This document shows, in pieces, positions 34,157 through 42,805 of a stretch of DNA of 56,146 bases. The translations under genes were made by a program, and so were the position numbers. Source of the stretch: an uncultured Clostridium sp. (GTDB taxonomy: Bacteria; Bacillota; Clostridia; Clostridiales; Clostridiaceae); the NCBI GenBank assembly GCA_903789665.1, contig CAIFEX010000023.1, forward strand, positions 1-56,146, in the 5' to 3' direction. The notes under the pieces were generated by a model. That model did not search any database and was not told the DNA's origin. It saw only the letters and a list, made by a program, of their open reading frames with translations. How positions within the stretch are numbered: position 1 is the stretch's first letter; every line of letters begins with the position of its first letter.

Positions 34157-34573
34157 TTAAAATAGAACACGTCTAATAATAGGTTTCATAGCATCATTTT
34201 TACCTGTAGATTTATCATACATCTTTATATAAAGTAATGAAATAAAAAAAACTATTATTCCACCTCCTATTTGAAATGCTATTTCAGAATGTCCAACATA
34301 ATTTCCTACCCAAGTTCCCAGCAATGCCCCTACAAAAATTGCGATAAGAGGTAAAATATATACAATAAAAGCAGCTTTCAACATATTTTTCTCTTTCACT
34401 TCAAAAACAACATGTTGTCCTACTTTAGCATCAACAGGATTTACTGCACTTACTATGGCGGCATCATCACCTGCACATAATCCACAGTTTTTACAATCAC
34501 CATGTTTACTGGCCCTGACTTTTGCAAAGTCTTGTCCTACTTCAATTACGACACCTTCTGACAACTTTTTCAT
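34157..34573 (-). CDS. rseC: RseC/MucC family regulator upstream of rnf
   Basis: A 138-residue membrane protein. The N-terminal cytosolic part has a Cys cluster C-K-N-C-G-L-C (about residues 27-33), which may bind iron-sulfur, followed by two membrane helices (about 67-87 and 97-120). RseC-type genes precede rnf operons in clostridia, and in C. ljungdahlii this gene is reported to be needed for Rnf expression and autotrophy. The frame extends to a GTG at 34594, but AAGGAG lies nine bases before the ATG at 34573, which is the better start. An extended -10 promoter precedes it. Confidence 0.88.
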   Translation of the reverse strand: MKKLSEGVVIEVGQDFAKVRASKHGDCKNCGLCAGDDAAIVSAVNPVDAKVGQHVVFEVKEKNMLKAAFIVYILPLIAIFVGALLGTWVGNYVGHSEIAFQIGGGIIVFFISLLYIKMYDKSTGKNDAMKPIIRRVLF

Positions 34574-34641
34574 TTTTGACATCTCCTTGAACACTTGTTA
34601 TCGTTTTTATAACTCATGCCTCCTATTATTCCATATATAAT

Positions 34642-34650
34642 ATTATAACA
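34642..34650 (-). promoter_or_regulatory. Extended -10 promoter of rseC
   Basis: On the minus strand TG, one base, then TATAAT (34642-34647). It is followed by AGGAGG in the leader, which is not matched to a usable start codon at normal spacing. The -35 region is weak (AGTAAA at 17 bases). Confidence 0.5.
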
Positions 34651-34785
34651 TAAAAATCAAAATTTTTACTCTGTATTATTAATTTTTTTATAACTGTACT
34701 AATTTAAAACAGAATATATTATTTAAAATATAGCATTTCTTCAAAAAACACATTATAATATCTAATAGGGAGGAAAGATAACCAT

Positions 34786-35265
34786 ATGAAAGAATCGGAG
34801 AAAAACTTTTTAAAAAGCCTATGTAAATACTGCATAAGTAAATATACAATTTCAAACAGCGGTCCATTGATATCTTCGTTAATTTATCAATTGTGCAAAT
34901 ATGTGGACATTGATGTCCCTGTAATACAGGGCGTGCTCCGCGTACATATAAATGACAATTACAGCAGGAGTTTTGCACACTGTTTTAATGTATACAAGGG
35001 TATTGTTCTAGATGCTTCCATATATCAATTTGCCCTTACCAACAGGGCAATAGGCCACCTGTTTCCCGTATATGTATTCGGAAATGTCCCGGCTCACATA
35101 GATTATATAATGGAGAGAATACTGACTGTGGATTTTCAAACCAAATTCAGCAAAAATTTTTTGGAAAATGTACTTAGAAATGTTGAAAACAATAATTTTG
35201 AACCTATAAAAAGATTTGACATAATAGAAGATTCTAAAAAAGAAAATCTGTTCTACTGCCACTGA
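34786..35265 (+). CDS. Uncharacterised protein, possibly transglutaminase-like fold
   Basis: A 159-residue soluble protein that I do not recognise. The order of its elements (a helix near residues 28-36, a strand with VPVIQGVLRV, then SFAHCFNVYKGIVLDASIYQF) recalls transglutaminase-like cysteine peptidases, where a Cys helix is followed by H-x-W/F and by D. Here the nucleophile position is not a clear Cys, so it could be a non-catalytic relative, or the resemblance may be chance. There are six Cys residues in all, including a terminal FYCH. GGGAGG precedes the ATG at somewhat long spacing. It is divergent from rseC and convergent with a DD-carboxypeptidase gene. Confidence 0.6.
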   Translation: MKESEKNFLKSLCKYCISKYTISNSGPLISSLIYQLCKYVDIDVPVIQGVLRVHINDNYSRSFAHCFNVYKGIVLDASIYQFALTNRAIGHLFPVYVFGNVPAHIDYIMERILTVDFQTKFSKNFLENVLRNVENNNFEPIKRFDIIEDSKKENLFYCH

Positions 35266-35269
35266 GCAT

Positions 35270-35324
35270 CAATTTACAGCTGACAGTTTACAATTGACAA
35301 TTGTCAGCTGTCAACTGTAAATTG
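35270..35324. repeat. Near-perfect 55-base palindrome between convergent genes
   Basis: Arms of 27 bases match at 24 positions around a single central base. It is composed of repeated units of the type CAATTTACAG, TGACAG and ACAATTG. It starts four bases after the upstream stop codon and lies just before the stop of the DD-carboxypeptidase gene, so it probably works as a bidirectional terminator. The same TTTACAG motif appears between hisB and hisH. Confidence 0.75.
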
Positions 35325-35332
35325 TCAATTGC

Positions 35333-36436
35333 CTAAAAGCTCCAGTTCATAAATCTTCTAACCTTTACGGTATTTGCTGCTGTCAATGAATTTTTGTATA
35401 TATTTCTGCCATCCTCGTATATGCAGATCATGCCTACCTTATCACCCTTTTTCACTGTATAATTTATTCTTGCAGGCTTTAAAATTTTAGTAGTATATTT
35501 ATGTCCTTTTTTTAAGGGAATTACAATATCATTTCCATATTCAAGATTCAGATTTTTTCCATTCACTTTAATTTTCAAAGCTATATCTCCTTTTGAATAC
35601 AGCTTCTGAAAATTGTAATTTGTACTTATATAATTATATATTTTCTCAGTTTCCTTCCATCTTTCAGGGCAATTCAAAACTACTATTATTACGTCATTTC
35701 CCTGTACAGGTGCAGAGGTTATCAGACATTTACCCGCTTTCCCTGTATATCCAGTCTTAACTCCATTTGCATCCGGTATTTTCCACAGAATCTTATTTAT
35801 ATTATGGTAGCTCCTGGTGAATCCCTTTTCCTTCCCATCTACATCTCTCGAACCCACAATCTCATTGAATACGGGATTCTTCTTTGCAACAGAAGTGGCC
35901 ACGGCCAGATCATATGCAGTAGAATAATGTTCATCTTTATCAAGACCATGGGGAGTTTCAAAATGACTGTTTATTATACCTATCTCGTCGGCATATTCAT
36001 TCATAAGCTTTGCAAATTTTTCTATATTTCCACCTACTCCTTCTGCTATTGCCACGGCAGCATCATTTCCCGAGCGGAGCATGAGTCCATACAAAAGTTC
36101 CCTTAAGGTTATCTCTTCGCCAGCTCTATACCCTACTGTGGATCCTTTTATTCCAGCTGCCCTGGAAGAAATTTTTATTTTTTTATCTAATTTTCCATAT
36201 CTCAAGGCCACCAGCGTAGTCATAACTTTAGTTGTACTTGCCATTGGAACCAGTTCATAAGTATTTTTTTCATACATCAAAATTTTTGAATTGCTATCCA
36301 AAGCTACGGCACACCTTGCATCCACATGAACTTTTTCAAGAGGTTCCTCTCTATTCTTTGAAAGCACTTTACCTGAAAATATATTGGAAATAATAAAAAA
36401 CACTATAAAATATGACAAAACCCTCTTTATCTTCAT
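35333..36436 (-). CDS. D-alanyl-D-alanine carboxypeptidase (PBP5/DacF family)
   Basis: A 367-residue low-molecular-weight penicillin-binding protein. It has an N-terminal hydrophobic signal or anchor and the three active-site motifs: S67-x-x-K70 (STTK), S122-G-N (SGN), and K227-T-G (KTG). The C-terminal part is the PBP5-type beta domain. It trims the terminal D-Ala from peptidoglycan stem peptides outside the membrane. The frame extends upstream, but the ATG at 36436 gives a proper signal; its AAAGGAG is about 15 bases away, which is long. Next to the sporulation pair ytfI/ytfJ, it could be the DacF-type forespore enzyme, but a second paralogue lies at 40.3-41.5 kb, so I leave the symbol empty. 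Confidence 0.88.
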   Translation of the reverse strand: MKIKRVLSYFIVFFIISNIFSGKVLSKNREEPLEKVHVDARCAVALDSNSKILMYEKNTYELVPMASTTKVMTTLVALRYGKLDKKIKISSRAAGIKGSTVGYRAGEEITLRELLYGLMLRSGNDAAVAIAEGVGGNIEKFAKLMNEYADEIGIINSHFETPHGLDKDEHYSTAYDLAVATSVAKKNPVFNEIVGSRDVDGKEKGFTRSYHNINKILWKIPDANGVKTGYTGKAGKCLITSAPVQGNDVIIVVLNCPERWKETEKIYNYISTNYNFQKLYSKGDIALKIKVNGKNLNLEYGNDIVIPLKKGHKYTTKILKPARINYTVKKGDKVGMICIYEDGRNIYKNSLTAANTVKVRRFMNWSF

Positions 36437-36625
36437 AACAGTATAAAATTGCTCCTTTCCCTGATTAAGTAATTCTAACGCAGTGATTTTAAAAAACATA
36501 TTATTGAGTATTTTTTCCTTAAATAAATATATTACTATTAAAATTTATTGCATTTCAGTATATAAGTTCCTATTAAGGTAAATACTATTAATCGATGGAT
36601 CATATTAAATTGGGAGGAGGAGCAC

Positions 36626-37135
36626 ATGAATATATTGCTTATTTTATCTATTCCGATATTATTCACCGTGTTATTTTCTCCAATACCCGTAAAAATAAAG
36701 ATAAAATACGCTAACAGAAAATTTGCTTTTAAAATATACAATTCGGACATAGCAAGCAAAATCACCCTCGGCAGATCCTCTCCCAAAAACACTGCAGAAA
36801 AAAGCAAACTTTATTTTCTCATAAATGTTCTTAAATCAGCGGATTTCAAAAATACAAAGTTCAGATTACCAATTAAACTGGATATAAAACTCCGTTACAA
36901 TTTAGGAGATGCCGCGGCAACCGCACTTGCATATGGAATCATATGCTCCCTGAAGATATTCTTTCTTAAAAAATTGAATGAATTATTTCACATAAAAAAA
37001 TACAGTGACAGTATAGAGCCGGATTTCAACAATTCACACATCAAACTAGAAATAACAAGTATAATTTATATTAGTTTAGCTAAAATTATCTATATATATA
37101 TAAAGATATTCAAATACAAAAAAAGTTTAACATGA
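36626..37135 (+). CDS. DUF2953 protein (YtfI-like)
   Basis: A 169-residue protein with an N-terminal membrane segment (4-20) and a DUF2953 domain, recognised by FSPIPVKIKIKY and the motif LGDAAATALAYGIICSLK (about 92-110). In Bacillus the homologue ytfI precedes ytfJ, and the same order holds here with 63 bases between. The function is unknown but sporulation-linked by context. GGGAGGAGGAG precedes the ATG. A possible promoter is TTGCAT (36548-36553), 17 bases, TATTAA (36571-36576). Confidence 0.82.
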   Translation: MNILLILSIPILFTVLFSPIPVKIKIKYANRKFAFKIYNSDIASKITLGRSSPKNTAEKSKLYFLINVLKSADFKNTKFRLPIKLDIKLRYNLGDAAATALAYGIICSLKIFFLKKLNELFHIKKYSDSIEPDFNNSHIKLEITSIIYISLAKIIYIYIKIFKYKKSLT

Positions 37136-37198
37136 CTGGTGATGAATCACCGGCAATTTGTACAATGAAGATTCAGGATTTATAAGGAGGAGTTTTTA

Positions 37199-37675
37199 AT
37201 GGATAATCATCCTATAGAAAATTTATTGAAAAGCACAATGGAAAACCTAAAAGAAATGATAGATGTAAATACTATAGTAGGTGATGCAGTGGAATCAAAA
37301 GACGGCTCATTAATAATACCTATCTCAAAGGTATCCTTTGGTTTTGCATCGGGCGGAAGTGAATTTGATCTGCAGCATGACAATATGTCCAGACCCGACT
37401 ATCCTTTTGGCGGAGGTTCTGGGGCCGGGGTTACAGTAAAGCCGGTGGCTTTTCTTGTCACAAAAGGTGAGACTGTAAGGCTGATGTGTTTGAATCAAAA
37501 CAATACCTGCGAAAAAGTAATAGATTCCATTCCCCAAATAATAGATATGTTTCATGGTATGTCAAAGCCCAAAAATAAAAAAGACAAAAATGGGCGTTCT
37601 TCAAAAAAAGGCAATGACAATAATGAGAAAGATTACAGTGAAGATAATCTTCCCCATGACGATGAATCATTATAA
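37199..37675 (+). CDS. ytfJ: GerW family sporulation protein YtfJ
   Basis: A 158-residue protein with the YtfJ/GerW core: HPIENLLKSTMENLKEMIDVNTIVGD at the start, then IIPISKVSFGFASGGSEF and the glycine-rich PFGGGSGAGVTVKPVAFLV. In Bacillus the homologue is made in the forespore and affects spore resistance or germination. The last 35 residues are a lysine- and aspartate-rich, disordered tail. The ribosome binding site AAGGAGGAG is strong. It forms a likely operon with the DUF2953 gene. Confidence 0.92.
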   Translation: MDNHPIENLLKSTMENLKEMIDVNTIVGDAVESKDGSLIIPISKVSFGFASGGSEFDLQHDNMSRPDYPFGGGSGAGVTVKPVAFLVTKGETVRLMCLNQNNTCEKVIDSIPQIIDMFHGMSKPKNKKDKNGRSSKKGNDNNEKDYSEDNLPHDDESL

Positions 37676-37690
37676 CCTAAAAGCCAGTTG

Positions 37691-37735
37691 AGAGTTAAGA
37701 GTTTAAACAAAAGTCCAATTAAAACTTTTAACTCT
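37691..37735. terminator. Bidirectional terminator between ytfJ and scpB
   Basis: GAGTTAAGAGTTT (37692-37704) and AAACTTTTAACTC (37722-37734) form a 13-bp stem with one mismatch and a 17-base loop. TTTATTTTT follows on the plus strand. It separates two convergent genes. Confidence 0.65.
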
Positions 37736-37760
37736 TTATTTTTAGCATAATAAATCATCG

Positions 37761-38291
37761 TCAGACAATCAAAGAATCCAAATTGGGAATATCACTAAGA
37801 TCCTTAAGTCCAAAGCACCTCAAAAATTCTTCTGTAGTACCATACAATATAGGTCTTCCAGGCACATTCAACCTTCCATTTTCCTTTATAAGTTTCCTTT
37901 CAGTTAAAGTTGATATGGCTCTATCACTTTTTACACCCCTTATTTCATCTATATCCATCCTTGTTACAGGCTGCTTATAGGCAACAATGGCCAGAGTCTC
38001 CAGTGATGCCTGGGATAAAGCCTGTCTTGAGTTATTCCTCAGTAATTTTTCAACATAACTGCTGTTTTCAGTTTTCGTAACCAGCCTATATCTATTATTG
38101 TCTCTTAAGAGCTCTATACCTCTACAATTTTTTCTATACATGATATTCATTTCATTAAGCAAGTTCACCGTAAATTCTACACTGCATTTTATTATAGAAG
38201 CAATTTGTTTAGCTTCAAGGGATTCTCCAGAAACAAAAAGTAAGGATTCTATTATGGAAAAATATCTGTTCTTGTCAACACTGTTTTTCAT
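37761..38291 (-). CDS. scpB: Segregation and condensation protein B
   Basis: A 176-residue winged-helix kleisin-interacting subunit of the SMC complex, which organises and segregates chromosomes. The signatures are [19 protein letters not shown] (13-31), [28 protein letters not shown] (92-119), and [18 protein letters not shown]. The ATG overlaps the end of scpA by 17 bases, consistent with coupled translation of partners. Confidence 0.94.
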   Translation of the reverse strand: MKNSVDKNRYFSIIESLLFVSGESLEAKQIASIIKCSVEFTVNLLNEMNIMYRKNCRGIELLRDNNRYRLVTKTENSSYVEKLLRNNSRQALSQASLETLAIVAYKQPVTRMDIDEIRGVKSDRAISTLTERKLIKENGRLNVPGRPILYGTTEEFLRCFGLKDLSDIPNLDSLIV

Positions 38292-39036
38292 CTTCAGTTG
38301 TCCTTTCTATGTAAATTTCGCTAAAATTTCTCTCCTGTATCACAAATATGATCTTAAGTTTTACAAGTTCCAGAAGTGCAAGAAATGTAGTTATCTTCTC
38401 TATTTTAAACGAACAATTCTTTACAATAGTTGAAAATTTAACTCTTTTTTTCTCATGCACAACATTTTTTATATAAACTACTTTATCCTCTAATTTAAAT
38501 TTATCTCTGGGTATTCTTTTGTCGAGAACATTTTTATCATTAAATCTGCTTTCGTATTTTTTCATCAAGCCGGTATATTTTTCATACATATCCCATAAAG
38601 TAACACCTTTCAGGAATTTAGAAATATCCTCTTTTTTTGATTCAATTACCTCCGGTTTCTTCCCATATATCCTTCCTGTACTGTACTGTCGTTTTTTCAA
38701 GGATTCAGCTGCTGCTTTGAATTTCTTATATTGAAGTAACTTGTCCACCAATTCTTTTCTAGGATCCTCATCTTCCCCTTCCCCGCCGTCATTTTTATCT
38801 GAGTTCCTTTCCGGGAGCAGGGTCTTCGACTTTATTTCTATAAGTGAAGCTGCAATTACTATAAATTCAGACGTCAGATTCAAATCCATCTTTCTCATAT
38901 CACTCAGATACTTTAAATACTGTTCTGTAATCTGACAGATTTTTATATCGTATATATTCATCTTATTCTTTTTTATGAGATGAAGCAGTACATCAAAGGG
39001 TCCTTCAAAATTTTCTATTTTTATATTCAAAGACAT
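38275..39036 (-). CDS. scpA: Segregation and condensation protein A
   Basis: A 253-residue kleisin that bridges the heads of the SMC dimer. Its N-terminal signature is [24 protein letters not shown] (8-31), followed by ITEQYLKYL and [14 protein letters not shown]. The central part is charged and flexible, and the C-terminal winged helix ends in [10 protein letters not shown]. It starts right after the CCA-transferase stop codon and overlaps scpB. The three genes look like one transcript. Confidence 0.93.
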   Translation of the reverse strand: MSLNIKIENFEGPFDVLLHLIKKNKMNIYDIKICQITEQYLKYLSDMRKMDLNLTSEFIVIAASLIEIKSKTLLPERNSDKNDGGEGEDEDPRKELVDKLLQYKKFKAAAESLKKRQYSTGRIYGKKPEVIESKKEDISKFLKGVTLWDMYEKYTGLMKKYESRFNDKNVLDKRIPRDKFKLEDKVVYIKNVVHEKKRVKFSTIVKNCSFKIEKITTFLALLELVKLKIIFVIQERNFSEIYIERTTEDEKQC

Positions 39037-40212
39037 CTACATATTCTCTCCTAAATATTCAGCTAAATATTTTTGACCACACTTTATTCCGGAATTTAAT
39101 TCAATTCCAGTTATATTTTTCAAAATTTTCCCTATGGATTTCCCATCTTTTACTCCCATGGAAATTATATATCTGCCATTTAAGGAAGGCTTATACCCTT
39201 TTAAATTATAAATATAATTGCATATTTTAAAACTCAATTTTGAATTCCAACTCAGCAGTACAAGTTCATAATCATTTTTATGATTCAATATCATATACAA
39301 CTTATAATTATCCATGGTATTCATAATCAAATTGGCTGTCTTTTCAAAGTTTTCGTTGAACCACACGGCAGCACTTTTCAATTTTTTATTTAAAACCGAG
39401 TTTTCAGCTAACACCGAGCTATATTTTTTATCCCTTAAACAATAAAGTAATCTGAGAATTTTTAAGTCCACATTGTCTGAATGATCTTCACCTTCAAATT
39501 CCATTTCCAAAAGGCATTTATCCACATCAAATATTTTCAAATCACTGCATAAATAAATATTTTCCCTCCACTTTTTCTCACAGCATAAAAGGTATATTTC
39601 CTTTACTATTCTATCATTGCTTACAAGATCAAATGCACCTCCACACACACATTTCTCTATCTCATCTTCATCTTCCAATTTCAATCCATATCTCACGGCA
39701 TATTTTACAGCTCTAAATATTCTAGTGGGATCCTCATTATAGCTGCCGGGATGTATTTTTCTCAAAACTTTGTCCCTTAAATCTTTCATTCCACCATAGA
39801 TATCTATTATATAACCTTTCTCCATATCATAGGCAAGGGCATTTACAGTAAAATCCCGCCTATATAAATCTCCGTATATATGTGAAGGCGAAACACTCGG
39901 AAGTGCTCCATCCCTGCAATAATGTTCTTTTCTACATCTTATGAGATCTATACTGACGCCGTTTTCAAAAGTCAAAAAAGCCGTCTGAAATTCACTGTGG
40001 TATTGACAATATTTCAATCCCCACAGATCATCTAAAATAATTTTTGGATCTTCCTCTAAACATATGTCGATGTCTTTCACTCTATTCCCTAAAATAGCAT
40101 CTCTGACGGCTCCACCGACTATATATGATTTTATGTCCCTGTGCCTGCATACTTCTCCAACTTCATTTATAATTTCCATTTCACCACAACCAAATGATTT
40201 TGAAATCTCCAT
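39037..40212 (-). CDS. CCA tRNA nucleotidyltransferase / poly(A) polymerase family protein
   Basis: A 391-residue class II nucleotidyltransferase. It has GGAVRD (33-38), the catalytic pair D47-x-D49 (DID), RRDFTVNALAYD and the NEDPTRIFRAVKYAVRYGL helix that selects ATP or CTP. It adds or repairs the CCA end of tRNA; some clostridia split CC- and A-adding activities, which cannot be told apart here. The GTG at 40224 is a possible longer start, but the ATG at 40212 is six bases after GAGG. A 13-bp hairpin lies upstream. Confidence 0.9.
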   Translation of the reverse strand: MEISKSFGCGEMEIINEVGEVCRHRDIKSYIVGGAVRDAILGNRVKDIDICLEEDPKIILDDLWGLKYCQYHSEFQTAFLTFENGVSIDLIRCRKEHYCRDGALPSVSPSHIYGDLYRRDFTVNALAYDMEKGYIIDIYGGMKDLRDKVLRKIHPGSYNEDPTRIFRAVKYAVRYGLKLEDEDEIEKCVCGGAFDLVSNDRIVKEIYLLCCEKKWRENIYLCSDLKIFDVDKCLLEMEFEGEDHSDNVDLKILRLLYCLRDKKYSSVLAENSVLNKKLKSAAVWFNENFEKTANLIMNTMDNYKLYMILNHKNDYELVLLSWNSKLSFKICNYIYNLKGYKPSLNGRYIISMGVKDGKSIGKILKNITGIELNSGIKCGQKYLAEYLGENM

Positions 40213-40240
40213 AATATGCCTCACTCAAATAAATAATAAG

Positions 40241-40272
40241 CAGAAAATTCAATTAGGATATTGAATTTTCTG
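40241..40272 (-). terminator. AT-rich hairpin between dacA-like and CCA genes
   Basis: A perfect 13-bp stem CAGAAAATTCAAT with a six-base loop, about 50 bases after the stop of the DD-carboxypeptidase gene on the minus strand. The following CTTATTATTTATTTG is T-rich but broken, so termination may be partial. Confidence 0.5.
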
Positions 40273-40324
40273 ACCTTATTATACTATATATCCTGACACT
40301 TAAAAATATATACAGTACATTTTT

Positions 40325-41536
40325 CTATATTCCCTGAGGTAAGACATTTCTGATATTGTCTTTCAGATTTCCAAACACCCCCGGCTTTTTTACATCCCTA
40401 TCACTGTGTAAATCAACTCTTCCTGCCAGTTCACCATTCACATATACATCACAATATCCAACCTTTTTACCCTTTTTATATTCTTTTTTGTTCTTATCAA
40501 TCACGGATTTATATGTGATTTTGCTGTCCTTACCCTTCTCAACTACGGCATTCAGATCCGAAGAAGCCCTGGCAATAAAAAACCTGCTTCCACTTTTATT
40601 CAAATTGACTCTTTCCACATCATTTCCCTTTTTAAAGACATTCTTTCGTGAGTATTTGGAGAATCCATAATTCATAAGCATACTTGCATCCCTGTTTCTC
40701 ACTTTGTAAGTGGGGGAACCCATGACTATCGCAAGCATTCTGACCCCATCTCTGGTGGAAGTGGCAGAAATGCAGTATTTAGCCGAGCTGGTAAAACCAG
40801 TCTTAAGCCCATCACACCCATTGAAGAACCTTACCAGTTTATTGTGATTCACCAGTTCTATAGGACTTTTCCTTCCCTCCGATATGGTTTCCATATATGT
40901 TCCCGTATATTTCAATATAGTAGGGTGCTTGAGCAGTTCTCTCGACATAATGCCCACATCATATGCAGAAGTATAATGACCTTCCGCACCCAATCCAGTG
41001 CAATTTTTAAAGGAGGTATCCTTCATCCCAAGCTGTTCCGCCTTTTTATTCATGAGATTGACAAATGCATCCTCACTGCCGGCCAGATATTCCGCCATAG
41101 CAACTGCCGCATCATTTCCGGACGCTATCCCTATGCCCTTCAACAAATCTTCTACAGTTCTCACTTCTCCTGTATCCAGGAGCATGGAGCTTCCACCCAT
41201 TTTTTTAGCATTTTCACTTATAGTAACCTTATCCGACAGGGATATTTTCCCGGAATCAACAGCTTCCATGCTCAAAAGCATAGTCATTATCTTAGTAACA
41301 GAAGCCGGTTCAAGTTTTTCATGAGAATTCTTTTCAAATATCACTTTTCCACTTGAGGGTTCCATAAGCAGTGCGGATTTGGCATCTACCTTTAAATCCG
41401 ATTTTATGGCTTTAATCTCTGCCCTGTCAGATTTAGTTAGGGGTTCAGCCCCGACAGACATACCCTTCATATTTATTATAAAAAATAAATTCAATATTAT
41501 ACTCATCAAAGTCAGCATTTTCCGCTTCTTTTTCAT
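40325..41536 (-). CDS. D-alanyl-D-alanine carboxypeptidase (PBP5 family), second paralogue
   Basis: A 403-residue penicillin-binding protein. A signal peptide (KKKRKMLTLM then a hydrophobic run) is followed by a likely cleavage site near VGAEP (residue 30). Active-site motifs: S79-x-x-K82 (SVTK), S139-G-N (SGN) and K245-T-G (KTG). The C-terminal PBP5 domain and a basic, possibly membrane-associating tail follow. It removes terminal D-Ala from peptidoglycan. AAGGAGAG precedes the ATG. It is separate from the xerD unit by a strong terminator. Confidence 0.92.
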   Translation of the reverse strand: MKKKRKMLTLMSIILNLFFIINMKGMSVGAEPLTKSDRAEIKAIKSDLKVDAKSALLMEPSSGKVIFEKNSHEKLEPASVTKIMTMLLSMEAVDSGKISLSDKVTISENAKKMGGSSMLLDTGEVRTVEDLLKGIGIASGNDAAVAMAEYLAGSEDAFVNLMNKKAEQLGMKDTSFKNCTGLGAEGHYTSAYDVGIMSRELLKHPTILKYTGTYMETISEGRKSPIELVNHNKLVRFFNGCDGLKTGFTSSAKYCISATSTRDGVRMLAIVMGSPTYKVRNRDASMLMNYGFSKYSRKNVFKKGNDVERVNLNKSGSRFFIARASSDLNAVVEKGKDSKITYKSVIDKNKKEYKKGKKVGYCDVYVNGELAGRVDLHSDRDVKKPGVFGNLKDNIRNVLPQGI

Positions 41537-41610
41537 TTTATATCTCTCCTTGCTTCAAAATATGTTCTCTCTGAAATTATTAATATTATCACACAAATAC
41601 AACAAAAAAA

Positions 41611-41644
41611 TACATCACCGTCAAAATATTTTGACGGTGATGTA
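41611..41644 (-). terminator. Strong terminator after the XerD-like gene
   Basis: A perfect 34-base palindrome (TACATCACCGTCAAAAT and its complement) with a T7 run on the minus strand. It lies 21 bases beyond the stop codon of the recombinase gene. Confidence 0.85.
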
Positions 41645-41665
41645 TTTATGAAAACGATAACTTAA

Positions 41666-42553
41666 TTATGCTCTAGGATGTGCTTTTTTATAGACCTCAG
41701 CAATTTTATTCCTCTTTAAAACAGAAGAATACACCTGTGTGGCAGAAAGATCTTTATGTCCCAAAAGCTCCTGCACAGATTTAATGTCAGCTCCATTTTG
41801 AAGCAGATGCACGGCAAAAGAATGCCTTAAAGTAAAAGCATTTATATTTTTATTTATTTTGGACTCTTTTGCATAGTGTTTCACTATTTTCCAAAACCCC
41901 TGCCGGCTCATCTTCACTCCCTTTAAATTCAAAAATAAAATGTTCAAATTATATACATTTAATTCCGGTCTTATATTCAAATACTTTTTTAAATATTTTA
42001 CAGCTACAGAACCTATGGGTATTATCCTTTCCTTCTTTTTGGAATTGCTGCATCTCACATAGGACAATTTTAAATTTATATCATATATCGTAAGATTCAA
42101 AAGTTCCATTACTTTCATTCCGGCAGCATACATAACTTCAAGCATTGCCTTGTCTCTTATGCCTTTGTCAGTACTCAAATCCGGAGAGGAAAGCAGCTTG
42201 TCTACCTCTTCTACAGTAAGTATTTCCGGTACACTATGCTCTACTTTGGGGATTTGATAATATAAGATAGGATTTTCATCTATAACTCCCCTAAGCATAA
42301 GATATTTGTAAAAATTCCTAAGAGATACAATATTCCTTACTATTGAAGACAAAGCTTTGCCTTTTTTCTGAAGATACTGAACATAAGCCATTATAGATAT
42401 GACTTCCACTGTCTTTATACTTTCCTTTCTATCCTTTATAAAATTAAAAAATCTATCTATATCCCTTACATAAGCATCCATGGTGTTCTTGCTCATATGC
42501 TTTTTTTCCATTTCTTTTGTATAAGCCAATAAAAGGCCATTCAAAATTATCAC
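41666..42553 (-). CDS. XerD-like tyrosine recombinase with altered catalytic residues
   Basis: A 295-residue protein with the XerC/XerD layout: an N-terminal SAM-like core-binding domain (1-100) and a C-terminal catalytic domain. Arg243 (in [11 protein letters not shown]), His266 (LLGHKDLS) and Tyr275 (TQVYSSV) are in place. Two catalytic positions are changed: the first arginine, normally in G-L-R-V-S-E-L, is Lys147 (GMKVMEL), and the histidine of the H-x-x-R motif is Phe240. Lys172 or 173 could be the beta-hairpin lysine. Such changes should reduce or abolish strand cleavage. Start is GTG at 42553; a TTG at 42544 after GGGTGAT is an alternative. In other clostridia xerD also sits near spoIIM and spo0A. 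Confidence 0.85.
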   Translation of the reverse strand: MIILNGLLLAYTKEMEKKHMSKNTMDAYVRDIDRFFNFIKDRKESIKTVEVISIMAYVQYLQKKGKALSSIVRNIVSLRNFYKYLMLRGVIDENPILYYQIPKVEHSVPEILTVEEVDKLLSSPDLSTDKGIRDKAMLEVMYAAGMKVMELLNLTIYDINLKLSYVRCSNSKKKERIIPIGSVAVKYLKKYLNIRPELNVYNLNILFLNLKGVKMSRQGFWKIVKHYAKESKINKNINAFTLRHSFAVHLLQNGADIKSVQELLGHKDLSATQVYSSVLKRNKIAEVYKKAHPRA

Positions 42554-42574
42554 CCGCTCTTTGAAGTTATAATT

Positions 42575-42805
42575 TTAAAATTTCAAGAATTCATTAAAAA
42601 TATTAATATAATTATATATCAGTTCTATGTTTTTATTAAATATGCCGCTTACCAGTATACTGTTGTCATGAGAATGGGGTTCAACAATAAAATTATATAA
42701 AATGAAATCCATAAATTTAGGTAAAAACAATCCAAAAAATATCAATATAAAGAAGCACTTCAATACCCCAATGATAAAATCCAATTTCTGTTCATTAAAT
42801 ATCAT
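42575..42805 (-). CDS. Small membrane protein next to spoIIM
   Basis: A 76-residue protein with one or two hydrophobic helices (about residues 9-37) and an Asn/Ile-rich tail. I do not recognise it. Its ATG overlaps the spoIIM stop codon (ATGA), and GAGGA lies at normal spacing, so it is co-translated with spoIIM. The context suggests a role linked to spoIIM or the sporulation septum, which is inference. Confidence 0.6.
   Translation of the reverse strand: MIFNEQKLDFIIGVLKCFFILIFFGLFLPKFMDFILYNFIVEPHSHDNSILVSGIFNKNIELIYNYINIFNEFLKF

Noticed and set aside
37136-37160. GGTGAT/ATCACC hairpin between the DUF2953 and ytfJ genes
   Set aside because: A five-to-six base stem with a tetraloop and no following T-run, inside a probable operon.
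41666-42553. The XerD-like gene as a phage or integrative-element integrase
   Set aside because: It sits in conserved chromosomal context next to spoIIM, with no attachment repeats, tRNA or phage genes nearby.
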